Below are positions 16,896 through 26,121 of a DNA stretch of 64,000 nucleotides, one piece after another. The position numbers and the translations under genes were made by a program. Position 1 is the first letter of the stretch; each line of letters begins with the position of its first letter. The stretch comes from Clostridia bacterium (GTDB taxonomy: Bacteria; Bacillota; Clostridia; Oscillospirales; Acutalibacteraceae), in assembly GCA_017410325.1 (NCBI GenBank), contig JAFQRA010000010.1:62001-126000 (forward strand). Reading direction: 5' to 3'. Below the pieces are notes generated by a model, which was not told where the DNA came from, did no database searches, and worked only from the letters and a program-made list of their open reading frames with translations.

Positions 16896-18095
16896 TTATT
16901 CAACAACCTCAAAAAATGTATCCGGATGCTTGGGGTCAAACTGTTCATTCGCCCACATTACGGTAACGAGGTTTTCTGTTTGAGATAAATTGATGATATT
17001 GTGCGTGTAACCCGGTAGCATATGTACTGCTTCAATCCTGTCTCCGCTGACCTCAAAGTTTATAACTTCATCTGTGCCTATTCTGCGCTGCTGAATAAGG
17101 CCCTTACCGCTTACAACAATAAAGAATTCCCACTTGCTGTGGTGCCAGTGCTGACCCTTTGTTATTCCGGGTTTTGAAATATTTACCGAAAACTGTCCGC
17201 ATTTTTCGGTTTTAAGCAGTTCGGTAAAGCTGCCCCTTGTATCCTCATTCATCTTGAGCGGAAAACAAACTTTCTCTTTGGGCAGATATGACAGATATGT
17301 GCTGTACAGTTTCTTGGCAAAAGAGTTTTCAGGAATTTCCGGCATAACCAGAGTATTGGCCTGAGCGCTGAAAGTGTTAAGCAAATCTACAATTTCGCCA
17401 AGTGTCACCATATGAGTAAGCGGCACAAAGCAATACTTTCCGTCAAGGTCCGGAACAGCTTGAGTACCCGAATACTCACAGCGCTTTTCTTTGCCTTCAA
17501 GAGCATCAAGCATTCCGTTTACAAGGTCATCAATATAAAGCAGCTCAAGCCTAACTGAAGGATCGCTTACCGTAATCGGCAAATCGTTGGCAATATTATT
17601 GCAGAAGGTAGCTACCGCACTGTTATAATTCGGTCTGCACCATTTGCCGAAAAGATTCGGAAAACGGTAAACAAGCACCTTTGCACCCGTTTCCTGTGCA
17701 AACTTAAACAAAAGCTCTTCGCTCGCTTTTTTTGAGCGTCCGTAATCACTGTCATAGCGTCCGATACACGACGCCTGAATTGACGAAGAAAGCATTACAG
17801 GGCATGTATTGTTGTGCTTTTTCAGAGTTTCAAGCAGCAATGACAAAAAGCCATAATTCCCCTGCATAAACTCCTCCGGATTCTGCGGACGGTTTACTCC
17901 CGCAAGGTTAAAAACAAAATCTGCTTCTTCACAGAATTTATCAACATCCTCAACAGGCGTATCTGTATCACACTCAAATATATTGTCAATTTTCAAATCC
18001 GGGCGAGTTCTGTCTTTGCCGTCACAGATATTTTTCAGGCTTTCGCAAAGATTTTTCCCTACAAAGCCTTTTGCACCCGTTACCAGTATATTCAT
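16896..18095 (-). CDS. capF: CapF/FnlB-type bifunctional epimerase-reductase for UDP-L-FucNAc
   Basis: A 399-residue two-domain protein. The N-terminal short-chain reductase domain has the nucleotide motif VTGAKGFVGKNL; the C-terminal cupin domain (about residues 285-399) has GQHWHHSKWEFFIVVSG with metal-binding histidines. This fusion is typical of Staphylococcus aureus CapF, which epimerises at C3 and reduces the 4-keto sugar on the way to UDP-L-FucNAc. Its ATG overlaps the stop of capE by four bases, with GGGGGCGG as ribosome site. The gene order capE-capF-capG matches the pathway. Confidence 0.92.
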   Translation of the reverse strand: MNILVTGAKGFVGKNLCESLKNICDGKDRTRPDLKIDNIFECDTDTPVEDVDKFCEEADFVFNLAGVNRPQNPEEFMQGNYGFLSLLLETLKKHNNTCPVMLSSSIQASCIGRYDSDYGRSKKASEELLFKFAQETGAKVLVYRFPNLFGKWCRPNYNSAVATFCNNIANDLPITVSDPSVRLELLYIDDLVNGMLDALEGKEKRCEYSGTQAVPDLDGKYCFVPLTHMVTLGEIVDLLNTFSAQANTLVMPEIPENSFAKKLYSTYLSYLPKEKVCFPLKMNEDTRGSFTELLKTEKCGQFSVNISKPGITKGQHWHHSKWEFFIVVSGKGLIQQRRIGTDEVINFEVSGDRIEAVHMLPGYTHNIINLSQTENLVTVMWANEQFDPKHPDTFFEVVE

Positions 18096-19135
18096 TGCTT
18101 TTCCGCCCCCTTAAGTTCAGCTTTTATATACTCAAGAGAAGAGAGTACCTCCTTGGTTTCCTCAACCGTAAGTAGCCGTGTATTGTTGGAATCAAATTCT
18201 GTCAGAGGGTTGCGTGCGGCATCGCCGATATTGAAATATTTATCATAATTCAGTCCCCTTTTATCGCAGGGCACACGGTAGAAATCGCCCATATCAACCG
18301 CAACGGAGCACTCCTCATTGGTAAGAAGTGTTTCATACATCTTTTCACCGTGACGTATACCGATAATTTTGATATTGTTCTTATCGGCACCGAACAGCTC
18401 GCAAACAGCCTCAGCCTGTGTCTGAATTGTACAGGCAGGTGCTTTCTGAACAAGAATATCACCCGACTGACCGTGCTCGAACGCAAACAGAACAAGGTCA
18501 ACAGCCTCATCAAGAGACATAATAAAGCGTGTCATATTCGGGTCAGTAACCGTAACGGGATTTCCGCTTTTTATCTGATCAATCCAGAGCGGAATAACAG
18601 AGCCGCGTGAACACATAACATTACCGTAACGGGTACAGCATATTTTGGTCTTGTTTGTTGTGCGTGCTTTGGCAACAATTACCTTTTCCATCATTGCCTT
18701 TGATGTACCCATAGCGTTTACAGGATAAGCCGCTTTATCCGTAGAAAGGCAGACAACGTTCTCAACACCTGCTTCAATTGCCGCAACAAGAACATTTTCC
18801 GTGCCGAGAACATTGGTCTTTACGGCCTCTATCGGGAAAAACTCACACGACGGCACCTGCTTGAGCGCCGCTGCATGGAATATGTAATTAACTCCGTGCA
18901 TCGCATTTCTTACAGAAGCAATATCCCTGACATCACCGATGTAGAATTTTATTTTATCAGCAACGTCAGGCATTTTCACCTGAAACTCATGGCGCATATC
19001 ATCCTGCTTCTTTTCATCTCGTGAAAAAATGCGGATTTCTTCAATATCGGTACCAAGAAAACGGTTAAGCACAGCATTACCGAAAGACCCTGTGCCACCT
19101 GTAATGAGCAAAGTTTTATTTTTAAACAAGGACAT
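18092..19135 (-). CDS. capE: CapE/FnlA-type UDP-GlcNAc 4,6-dehydratase/5-epimerase
   Basis: A 347-residue extended short-chain dehydrogenase. TGGTGSFGNAVL is the NAD site; YPVNAMGTSKAMMEK replaces the usual YxxxK tyrosine region as in inverting dehydratases of the CapE/FlaA1 group. It starts the route from UDP-GlcNAc to UDP-L-FucNAc. The ATG at 19135 is preferred over one 39 bases upstream because it has GGAGG about 10 bases before it and sits two bases after the preceding stop. Confidence 0.93.
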   Translation of the reverse strand: MSLFKNKTLLITGGTGSFGNAVLNRFLGTDIEEIRIFSRDEKKQDDMRHEFQVKMPDVADKIKFYIGDVRDIASVRNAMHGVNYIFHAAALKQVPSCEFFPIEAVKTNVLGTENVLVAAIEAGVENVVCLSTDKAAYPVNAMGTSKAMMEKVIVAKARTTNKTKICCTRYGNVMCSRGSVIPLWIDQIKSGNPVTVTDPNMTRFIMSLDEAVDLVLFAFEHGQSGDILVQKAPACTIQTQAEAVCELFGADKNNIKIIGIRHGEKMYETLLTNEECSVAVDMGDFYRVPCDKRGLNYDKYFNIGDAARNPLTEFDSNNTRLLTVEETKEVLSSLEYIKAELKGAEKQ

Positions 19136-19137
19136 AA

Positions 19138-20232
19138 TTATGCTTCCTCCAATATATCGGCTATCCGCTTGCAAGCAAAACCGTCACCATAGGGATTGCT
19201 TGCCTGAGCCATTTTATCGTATGCTTCTTTATTATCAAGAAGCTCCTTAAAGCTATTATAAATAACCGTTTCATCTGTTCCGACCAGTTTAAGTGTGCCT
19301 GCCTTTATTCCCTCAGGTCTTTCGGTTGTATCCCTCATAACAAGAACAGGTTTTCCCAGCGAGGGTGCCTCCTCCTGAATTCCGCCACTATCTGTAAGGA
19401 TAAGATAGCTGCGGGCAAGGAAATTATGAAAATCAAGCACCTCAAGCGGCTCAATAATATGAATCCTGTCACAGTCTCCAAGCTCTTCATCCGCTGCTTT
19501 ACGGACAACAGGATTCATATGAATCGGGTAAATCGCTTTCACATCAGGGTATTCATCCATCGTTCTGCGAATTGCGCGGAACATATTGTGCATAGGTTCG
19601 CCAAGATTTTCCCTGCGATGAGCCGTTATGATAATAAGGCGGCTTCCCTCTGCCCATTCAAGCTCAGGGTGAGTATAGTTCTCCCTGACAGTTGTTTTCA
19701 GAGCATCAATCGCCGTATTACCCGTAACATAAATTGATTCGGAATTTTTGCCCTCGTTAAGCAAATTCTGCTTTGAGAGTTCAGTCGGAGAAAAATTATA
19801 CTTCGCAACAATGCCGACTGCCTGACGGTTGAATTCTTCGGGATAAGGTGAATAAATATTGTAAGTACGCAGTCCTGCTTCCACATGGCCAACAGGAATC
19901 TGCTTATAGAAGCACGCAAGCGCCGTTACAAAAGTTGTTGAGGTATCACCGTGAACAAGAACAACATCCGGTTTCACCTCGTCCAGCACTGCTCCGATTC
20001 TGTTAAGAATATTTGTTGTAATATCAAACAGCGTCTGCCCTGCTTTCATTATAGACAGGTCATAATCAGGCTCAACGCCAAAGGCATCCAGCACCTGATC
20101 GAGCATCTGACGGTGCTGACCCGTTACGCAAACAACCGTTTTTATATTTTCCCTTGACTTCAGCTCATTTACAAGCGGACACATTTTTATGGCTTCCGGC
20201 CTTGTACCGAAGACAAGCATAACCGTTTTCAT
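19138..20232 (-). CDS. mnaA: UDP-N-acetylglucosamine 2-epimerase (non-hydrolysing)
   Basis: A 364-residue enzyme of the WecB/MnaA type: VFGTRPEAIKMCPLV at the N-terminus, HVEAGLRTYN, TAHRRENLGEP, and DSGGIQEEAPSLGKPVL. It interconverts UDP-GlcNAc and UDP-ManNAc. The ATG at 20232 follows AAAGGG by eight bases; the GTG three codons upstream is too close to that site. The next upstream gene oxidises UDP-ManNAc, so the pair supplies UDP-ManNAcA. Confidence 0.95.
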   Translation of the reverse strand: MKTVMLVFGTRPEAIKMCPLVNELKSRENIKTVVCVTGQHRQMLDQVLDAFGVEPDYDLSIMKAGQTLFDITTNILNRIGAVLDEVKPDVVLVHGDTSTTFVTALACFYKQIPVGHVEAGLRTYNIYSPYPEEFNRQAVGIVAKYNFSPTELSKQNLLNEGKNSESIYVTGNTAIDALKTTVRENYTHPELEWAEGSRLIIITAHRRENLGEPMHNMFRAIRRTMDEYPDVKAIYPIHMNPVVRKAADEELGDCDRIHIIEPLEVLDFHNFLARSYLILTDSGGIQEEAPSLGKPVLVMRDTTERPEGIKAGTLKLVGTDETVIYNSFKELLDNKEAYDKMAQASNPYGDGFACKRIADILEEA

Positions 20233-20270
20233 ATTATCCACCCTTTCCGATGGGTTATCAGATTTTGAAA

Positions 20271-21491
20271 TTATATATGATATACACCGGGTAAATCACA
20301 GATATTGTGACAGTCAAGCACGATTTTTTCGCTGAGCTTGTCCATATTTTCTTTGATCTCGTTGTGCTTTACCATAATAACCACAAGGTCTGTATCTGAA
20401 AGGAACTCATCAAGGTCGTGATACTGATTTTCAACAGCATCCTCCGTTATGAACGGATCATAAACCTTGAGCGGTGCAGCAAGATGGCGAGCCTGGCTTT
20501 CAAGAAGCTGAAGCGTCGGAGATTCACGGATATCATCAACATTTTCTTTATATGTAAGTCCGTAAAGGCCTACCCGTGCAGTATCCTTTATTCCGTTTTC
20601 CTGCATAATTTCATAAATTCTGTTCAGGACGAAATCGGGCATACCGTCATTTGTTTTCATTGATTCGTCAATTACTTTTGCAAGGCTGGGATAATCGCCG
20701 ACAAGGAACCACGGGTCAACGGAAATGCAGTGACCGCCAACGCCCGGACCGGGCTGAAGAATATTTACACGCGGATGCATATTACAGATTCTGATAATTT
20801 CATAAACATCCATATTATCATGACGGCAAATTTTAGCAAGCTCATTTGCAAACGCAATGTTGACCGCACGGAATGTGTTTTCAACAACCTTAGTCATCTC
20901 TGCCGTACGGATATCGGTAACAACAATTTCGCCCTCGCAAAAAGAAGCATAAAGAGCCTTTATTTTTTCGCCGACAGTTTTATCATCTGCGCCGATAGTA
21001 CGGTCATTATGAAGAAGCTCGTGCACCATATTTCCGGGTATAATTCTTTCCGGTGCATGAACAAGGTTGATATCCTCACCTATCACGAAGCCGTTTTCTT
21101 CAATCACCGGGCGAATAAATTTATCAATCGTTCCGGGAGAAACCGTTGACTCAATAACAACTGTAGCGCCCTTCGGACAAATCTGCATAACGCTTTTAAC
21201 CGCCGATATTATGTAACAGGCATCAACCTTTTTTGAAAACTTATCGTAAGGTGTAGGAACGGAAATGATATACGTATCTGTCACCTGATACTCCGTCGAA
21301 AACCTGATGCCGGATTTGAGTGCATCGGCAAAAAGCTCGTCCAGACCGTTTTCTTTAAATGTGGTTTTGCCCGCATTAAGTGTGGCAACAAGCTCCTCGT
21401 TATAGTCCGTCCCTATAACCTCTACGCCGTGCGACGCAAGCATAAGCGCAGTAGGAAGTCCGATATATCCAAGTCCGATTACGTTGATCAT
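20271..21491 (-). CDS. wecC: UDP-N-acetyl-D-mannosamine dehydrogenase
   Basis: A 406-residue UDP-sugar dehydrogenase. VIGLGYIGLPTALMLASHG is the NAD site and GPGVGGHCISVDPWFLVG carries the catalytic cysteine. It oxidises C6 of UDP-ManNAc to the uronic acid in two NAD-dependent steps. The branch is called from the neighbouring 2-epimerase and from motif details; a UDP-GlcNAc dehydrogenase is the alternative. AGGAG lies upstream of the ATG. Confidence 0.9.
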   Translation of the reverse strand: MINVIGLGYIGLPTALMLASHGVEVIGTDYNEELVATLNAGKTTFKENGLDELFADALKSGIRFSTEYQVTDTYIISVPTPYDKFSKKVDACYIISAVKSVMQICPKGATVVIESTVSPGTIDKFIRPVIEENGFVIGEDINLVHAPERIIPGNMVHELLHNDRTIGADDKTVGEKIKALYASFCEGEIVVTDIRTAEMTKVVENTFRAVNIAFANELAKICRHDNMDVYEIIRICNMHPRVNILQPGPGVGGHCISVDPWFLVGDYPSLAKVIDESMKTNDGMPDFVLNRIYEIMQENGIKDTARVGLYGLTYKENVDDIRESPTLQLLESQARHLAAPLKVYDPFITEDAVENQYHDLDEFLSDTDLVVIMVKHNEIKENMDKLSEKIVLDCHNICDLPGVYHI

Positions 21492-21505
21492 TTTTCATCA
21501 TTCTC

Positions 21506-22279
21506 CTATATTATCGATCGTATTCTATGCATAAAGAAAGTTATGTTTCGGCTGGGTTTTGGTTGCGGCGGTAACAATTTCATATTATCAATCTGAGGAA
21601 GACTGTCTGTACAAATCTCAATGTTGCATTTTCTTTGAATCCTGTTAACAGACTCTAAATTCCAATGACTTCTGTATATCGGCTTTCCCCAATCATAGTC
21701 AAAAACCATCTCGTGATCTTTTACAGCCGAATAGATTTCTTCTTTTAAAAAACGAGAGCGAAAACTTCCCCATCGCTCAAATTCCCAAGCATTCTCATGT
21801 TTTCTCAAAACTTTTTTAAGAAAAGAAGTTTTCCAAAGACCGGCCTGACAGTTAATCCTATATGTTGCATTTGATTCCAATTTTGAGTATCCGCTTAATT
21901 GCTCGCTTTCAATTAGGCCTTCAGGTGTATTTTTAAAACTTATACATCCAACCTCAGGATGTTGGAGCATATACTCTGAACATCTGTTAAATTCCTGTAT
22001 ATTAACAATATCTTCAATAAAAAAATCTTCCAGGAATACCAATACATAATCCGTAGATATTTTATCCAGTACATTCAAAAAGCGCTCTGACCATGTTTTT
22101 GCACTTGGGAAATTACATACCGTCAAGTTAATACCTTCAAAACTGTAATCCTTTGTTTCAGTATTAAGAACAACCGGCAAATCAAACCCCTGCCAATTTT
22201 TCTCCAAAAGAGTAAAAAAAGGAGTCCAAGTATCACTATATTTGTCACAACTGTTTACTAAAAACGTAACGTTTTTCAT
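21506..22279 (-). CDS. Probable capsular glycosyltransferase, GT-A-like
   Basis: A 257-residue protein starting MKNVTFLVNSCDKYSDTWTP, with a perfect AGGAGG site before the ATG at 22279. The stretch YVLVFLEDFFIED around residue 90 looks like the acidic metal site of a GT-A fold, and FLVNSCDKYSD is seen in capsule-locus proteins of this type. No membrane segment. The sequence is AT-rich compared with the nucleotide-sugar genes that follow, as usual for the variable part of a capsule locus. Donor and acceptor are unknown. Confidence 0.6.
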   Translation of the reverse strand: MKNVTFLVNSCDKYSDTWTPFFTLLEKNWQGFDLPVVLNTETKDYSFEGINLTVCNFPSAKTWSERFLNVLDKISTDYVLVFLEDFFIEDIVNIQEFNRCSEYMLQHPEVGCISFKNTPEGLIESEQLSGYSKLESNATYRINCQAGLWKTSFLKKVLRKHENAWEFERWGSFRSRFLKEEIYSAVKDHEMVFDYDWGKPIYRSHWNLESVNRIQRKCNIEICTDSLPQIDNMKLLPPQPKPSRNITFFMHRIRSII

Positions 22280-22351
22280 TTTTCTTACCTCCTGGAAAAA
22301 AATACAAAATCTCTTTTTATGCAACTCTTATATAATTTACAGAGCCGCACA

Positions 22352-23557
22352 TCATTCAAGTTCACTCTTTATTTTGGAAATTCTTTCAAAAAAAATATTT
22401 GCAGATTCTGCTTCGTTGTTCATTCTATTCACAATTTCGTCGTGCATATCGGTAGAAAGATAAAAGTCTATTTTTTCTTTAATTTTTTTAATATTTTCTG
22501 TTTTACAGTCTGTATGAAAATAATTATCTTCCAATCCTACTCTTTTTAAAAAATCCTCAACTTTGGTCGTGTGACTTTTAGAATACTCACTCGGCAAAGC
22601 GATACATATTACCGGAACACCGTTTCTTAATGACAAAAGAGTGCCATGAAAAAAAGTTGTAACTGTAATTTGAAAAAATCTAAAACAGTAAGCCCATTCA
22701 TATGGTGTGATTTCATATAATTTAACATCTGCACTCTTACAGCTGTTAGAAAGAGACACAATTTGATATTTGTTACCATACATTTTTCTGACCATCTGGC
22801 ACATTGCTTCAGTTCCCATAACAGCTATTGATTGTTTTGTGAAGTCAAAGCCATTTGACGAAAGCTTCGCTTTAAGCTTTTCTTCATCAATCGGCAAATT
22901 GTTAACATCCAGAAAAACTGTTGGATCGCAGGTATGAGTAGTCGGTACTGTACACCCAATAAAATCTACAAACTTTTCGCTCTCGCTATCGCGAACACCC
23001 AAAAAAGAATATGTGCTTAATATTTTAGATATTTTTTCTTTCTGGTCATGTGGTATTTTTTCATAACTCATTCCATAACAGCTTGCAGCATAAGAAAGTT
23101 TTTTTACCGTTATGGATTCATCCAAAAAATAAGGATTGGGAAAACCACGCATATTATAATTCCATATTGCATCGCTACCGGCAATAACCATGTCATAATT
23201 ATCATTTATGTATTCAAATAATTTTTCTGTACCGTCATCAAATATTTTTTCTTTTGATAAGGGTAAATAATTATCAGCAACGCTTTCAAATGCAATCATT
23301 CTTTTTTTTGCAAAAAAATAACTCTCCGGATCTAAAAGAAACTTCAAAAACTTAGCCAAAGTAACAATCGGATTTCTTCCTTTAATATGTCTTTTGAATG
23401 TCAGTGTATCATTCTTTTTCGCTTTAGGCATATGATAATCTATTACTTCTATATTATCATCAGGAAACAGCTCCTGCAGCTTTTTACTCAAAGAATAACA
23501 CTGCATAACAGCACCATTATTTATACTTTTATGAAATGTAAGAATACCTATCTTCAT
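22352..23557 (-). CDS. Polysaccharide pyruvyltransferase family protein
   Basis: A 401-residue protein. ILTFHKSINNGAVMQCYSL at the N-terminus, VIAGSDAIWNYN, KLSYAASCYG and THTCDPTVFLD are the family pattern (CsaB/WcaK type). Members add pyruvate ketals to sugar residues of exopolysaccharide, with phosphoenolpyruvate as donor. A perfect AGGAGGT precedes the ATG. Two bases separate it from the flippase stop. It predicts an acidic pyruvylated residue on the repeat unit. Confidence 0.82.
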   Translation of the reverse strand: MKIGILTFHKSINNGAVMQCYSLSKKLQELFPDDNIEVIDYHMPKAKKNDTLTFKRHIKGRNPIVTLAKFLKFLLDPESYFFAKKRMIAFESVADNYLPLSKEKIFDDGTEKLFEYINDNYDMVIAGSDAIWNYNMRGFPNPYFLDESITVKKLSYAASCYGMSYEKIPHDQKEKISKILSTYSFLGVRDSESEKFVDFIGCTVPTTHTCDPTVFLDVNNLPIDEEKLKAKLSSNGFDFTKQSIAVMGTEAMCQMVRKMYGNKYQIVSLSNSCKSADVKLYEITPYEWAYCFRFFQITVTTFFHGTLLSLRNGVPVICIALPSEYSKSHTTKVEDFLKRVGLEDNYFHTDCKTENIKKIKEKIDFYLSTDMHDEIVNRMNNEAESANIFFERISKIKSELE

Positions 23558-23559
23558 TT

Positions 23560-25068
23560 TTACCTCCTATTCAAAAAATGGCCAAAAATGAATCGCTTTT
23601 CATCTGCGTTAAGTGCCCATATCATTAATGCTATTCCATAAACCCCAACAAAAACAACAATATTTATCATAAAAGCAATCCAAGAAGAATTTATAAAACA
23701 ATGAACAGCATAAGTGATTAAGATAGAAATTACCGCACAGGGTAAAACCTTATACATAATTCTATAAAACATCCTGAATATCTTAAAATTGAGTTTCTTA
23801 TGATAATAAATATTCATAAAAACCAAATTTGAGATTGTAGATGCCGCTGTACCGACAGCAGCTCCCCAGACTCCATAGAGCTTAATTCCGAAATATGTTA
23901 TCACAACATTAATCAAACATGAAACTCCTAATGTTATGGTTCTATAAGTCATTTTATTCTGTGCACGTAAAATTGAAAGACTTACATTTTGAATCATTGG
24001 GAAAGTAATTGGAATAATGAGGATTAAAGTCAGGTAGTAACAGTTTTCAAATCCGTCGCCCAACCACAGCCAAAAGAAATCCTTGCCCAAAACAACAAAT
24101 CCGCCTATTGCTGCTGCAAGCAACATAAACTGAAATTTCCCGGCTTTTTCAACACCGCTCTGCAATTGCTCCGAAGTCTGGCCGGCAGCAACACGTTTTG
24201 CCATATTGGGAAGCATTATGTTTGAAATCGAAGAAGAAAGCCCCTCATACATAGTAAACACAAGCAACGACATAGAATAAACTGTAACACTCTCAACACC
24301 AATCTGTGCGCCAATTAACACATTATCAACATTGCCGTTAAACTGAACTGTAATTGACTGTATAAACATCAAAACAGTATAAAGAAAAGACTCTTTAAAA
24401 ACAGATAAATCCCAACTTCTGAACTTTGGTTTAATTCCTATTGTTTTAGTAATATAGAATCCCAAAAACGCTATAGCAAGAAGTGCTACCACATTGTCGA
24501 GAATAACAATAGTAACCGTATCTTCAGTTATAGGAAGAAAAACCAATATTAACAAGAACTTAGTGAATACCGTTGAAAACCTTACACCGTTTGCAACAGT
24601 GAATTTTTCAAATCCACTGGCAATTCCGATAAGAAGATTTTCCAACATTCTCAGTATTACACTCAAAACAAGAAAAACCAGTAACTTCCTTGCAAGGATC
24701 AATTGGGTTTCAGAAAAAGTAGCACCGTATATTTTATTTAATGAAAAGAATAAAACTGTTCCTACAAGTGCAACCAAACACGCTAAAACAGCATATTGCC
24801 CGAACACCATACCTGCAAAGTTATTGGCTTTTTTTAGGTTATTTTCAGCGTTGTATTTAGCCATATATCTTGTCAATGTGGTTCCCAGTCCAAAATCCAT
24901 AATTGCCATAGAGGAACTGATGGACACTACAGTCTTATAAACTCCATAAGAACTTTCACCAACATAACTAAGAATAAATGGGGTTGAAATCAATCCATAT
25001 ATAACATTAAAAAGCATCAATGCATAGGATAACATAATTCCCGCTTTGATTTCGCTTTTACTTTTCAT
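23560..25068 (-). CDS. wzx: Wzx-type polysaccharide flippase
   Basis: A 502-residue integral membrane protein with about 12-14 hydrophobic segments and a MATE/MVF-like pattern (AGIMLSYALMLFNVIYGLI at the N-terminus, MDFGLGTTLTRYMAKY in the first loop). It should move the lipid-linked repeat unit across the membrane. GAGG is 11 bases before the ATG. It pairs with the Wzy-like protein at 27944-29158, indicating Wzx/Wzy-dependent assembly. Confidence 0.9.
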   Translation of the reverse strand: MKSKSEIKAGIMLSYALMLFNVIYGLISTPFILSYVGESSYGVYKTVVSISSSMAIMDFGLGTTLTRYMAKYNAENNLKKANNFAGMVFGQYAVLACLVALVGTVLFFSLNKIYGATFSETQLILARKLLVFLVLSVILRMLENLLIGIASGFEKFTVANGVRFSTVFTKFLLILVFLPITEDTVTIVILDNVVALLAIAFLGFYITKTIGIKPKFRSWDLSVFKESFLYTVLMFIQSITVQFNGNVDNVLIGAQIGVESVTVYSMSLLVFTMYEGLSSSISNIMLPNMAKRVAAGQTSEQLQSGVEKAGKFQFMLLAAAIGGFVVLGKDFFWLWLGDGFENCYYLTLILIIPITFPMIQNVSLSILRAQNKMTYRTITLGVSCLINVVITYFGIKLYGVWGAAVGTAASTISNLVFMNIYYHKKLNFKIFRMFYRIMYKVLPCAVISILITYAVHCFINSSWIAFMINIVVFVGVYGIALMIWALNADEKRFIFGHFLNRR

Positions 25069-25145
25069 CTTTTAAAAACCTCAACGCTGAATAATATAAT
25101 TACCTAACCATACAAAAGCACACCAAAGGAGTTGATGTTAAGGAT

Positions 25146-26087
25146 TTACCAATAACAACCGCCCTCAACATTCTTGAAATTCTTCGGTCTTTCATTTTCA
25201 GACGGGCGAACCCATGCATCATTAAACAGTCCTGCAATGATAGGATTTCCTTCCTCAGCTCTTTTGGATTTTATTCCGAAGAGATATTGTGTTGCTCCAC
25301 CTAAATGAATAGCTTTTTTTCCTGACTGCTTAAGTTTTGCAGCCAAAGGAAAACCATAGGCCCCACAGCCTATAATAGCTACATCAAAATCAATCTTCAT
25401 AGCCTCATCGTGCATGTATTCCAAAGCATCAAACCAAGTATCAAATCTTGAATCCTTTTCTCCTGCAATAGTCTGCACAGCTTTAAGCGTCTTCAACTCA
25501 AATTCCGGCAAAAGATTTGTTTCAGGGAACAACAAATCTCTTTTTTCATACTGTTTTTTTATTGTATCTTCAAAAGGATGTATCACTAAAACTTTTTTAC
25601 CCTTCAATGCTTTTGTCCACGGTTTTTCCACATACCACGGCTCAAGCCCTCTTGCTCTAACTACAGCAGACTGAGAAGCATAGTTTTTAATAACATGCTC
25701 TTCCATATGCCAATAAAAAACACCTATCAAATCAGCTTCTTTGCTTAACTCAAGCATCAAATCGCCGAATTTTGCCACCAATTTTTGATCTTTAGGAAAA
25801 AAGCCTGCGTTATTGGTAATGTTTTTCATTTCTCCGGCAGCAAACTCTTTAACTATCCCATATTTTTGAGCCAATCTCCATTTTACAATGCTCAATTCCG
25901 TAGAACCATAGCGAGCGATCATACAAGGCTCTGCTTTTTCTAAAAGTTCCGCAATATAATCATTACCCTCTTGTAAAGAAAGCTTTTTTTTACCTGCATA
26001 TTTTTCCGGTCTTGTTTCAGCTGTATATATTTTTCTGTCAACGCTTGCTTTTAAATATCCACTTGCAAATCCAAATAAATTATTCAT
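25146..26087 (-). CDS. GT-D-fold-like glycosyltransferase
   Basis: A 313-residue soluble protein. MIARYGSTELSIVKW near the N-terminus, VLVIHPFEDTI in the middle, and DVAIIGCGAYGFPLAAKLK with AIHLGGATQYLFG near the C-terminus match a family common in capsule loci and related to the GT-D (DUF1792) fold. The likely start is the ATG at 26087 with AAAGG eight bases before it; a longer reading overlaps the upstream gene. It lies between the flippase and a GT4 enzyme. Sugar specificity unknown. Confidence 0.65.
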   Translation of the reverse strand: MNNLFGFASGYLKASVDRKIYTAETRPEKYAGKKKLSLQEGNDYIAELLEKAEPCMIARYGSTELSIVKWRLAQKYGIVKEFAAGEMKNITNNAGFFPKDQKLVAKFGDLMLELSKEADLIGVFYWHMEEHVIKNYASQSAVVRARGLEPWYVEKPWTKALKGKKVLVIHPFEDTIKKQYEKRDLLFPETNLLPEFELKTLKAVQTIAGEKDSRFDTWFDALEYMHDEAMKIDFDVAIIGCGAYGFPLAAKLKQSGKKAIHLGGATQYLFGIKSKRAEEGNPIIAGLFNDAWVRPSENERPKNFKNVEGGCYW

Positions 26088-26121
26088 AATGCATACCTTT
26101 CTGAAAATCAAATATTCTGAT

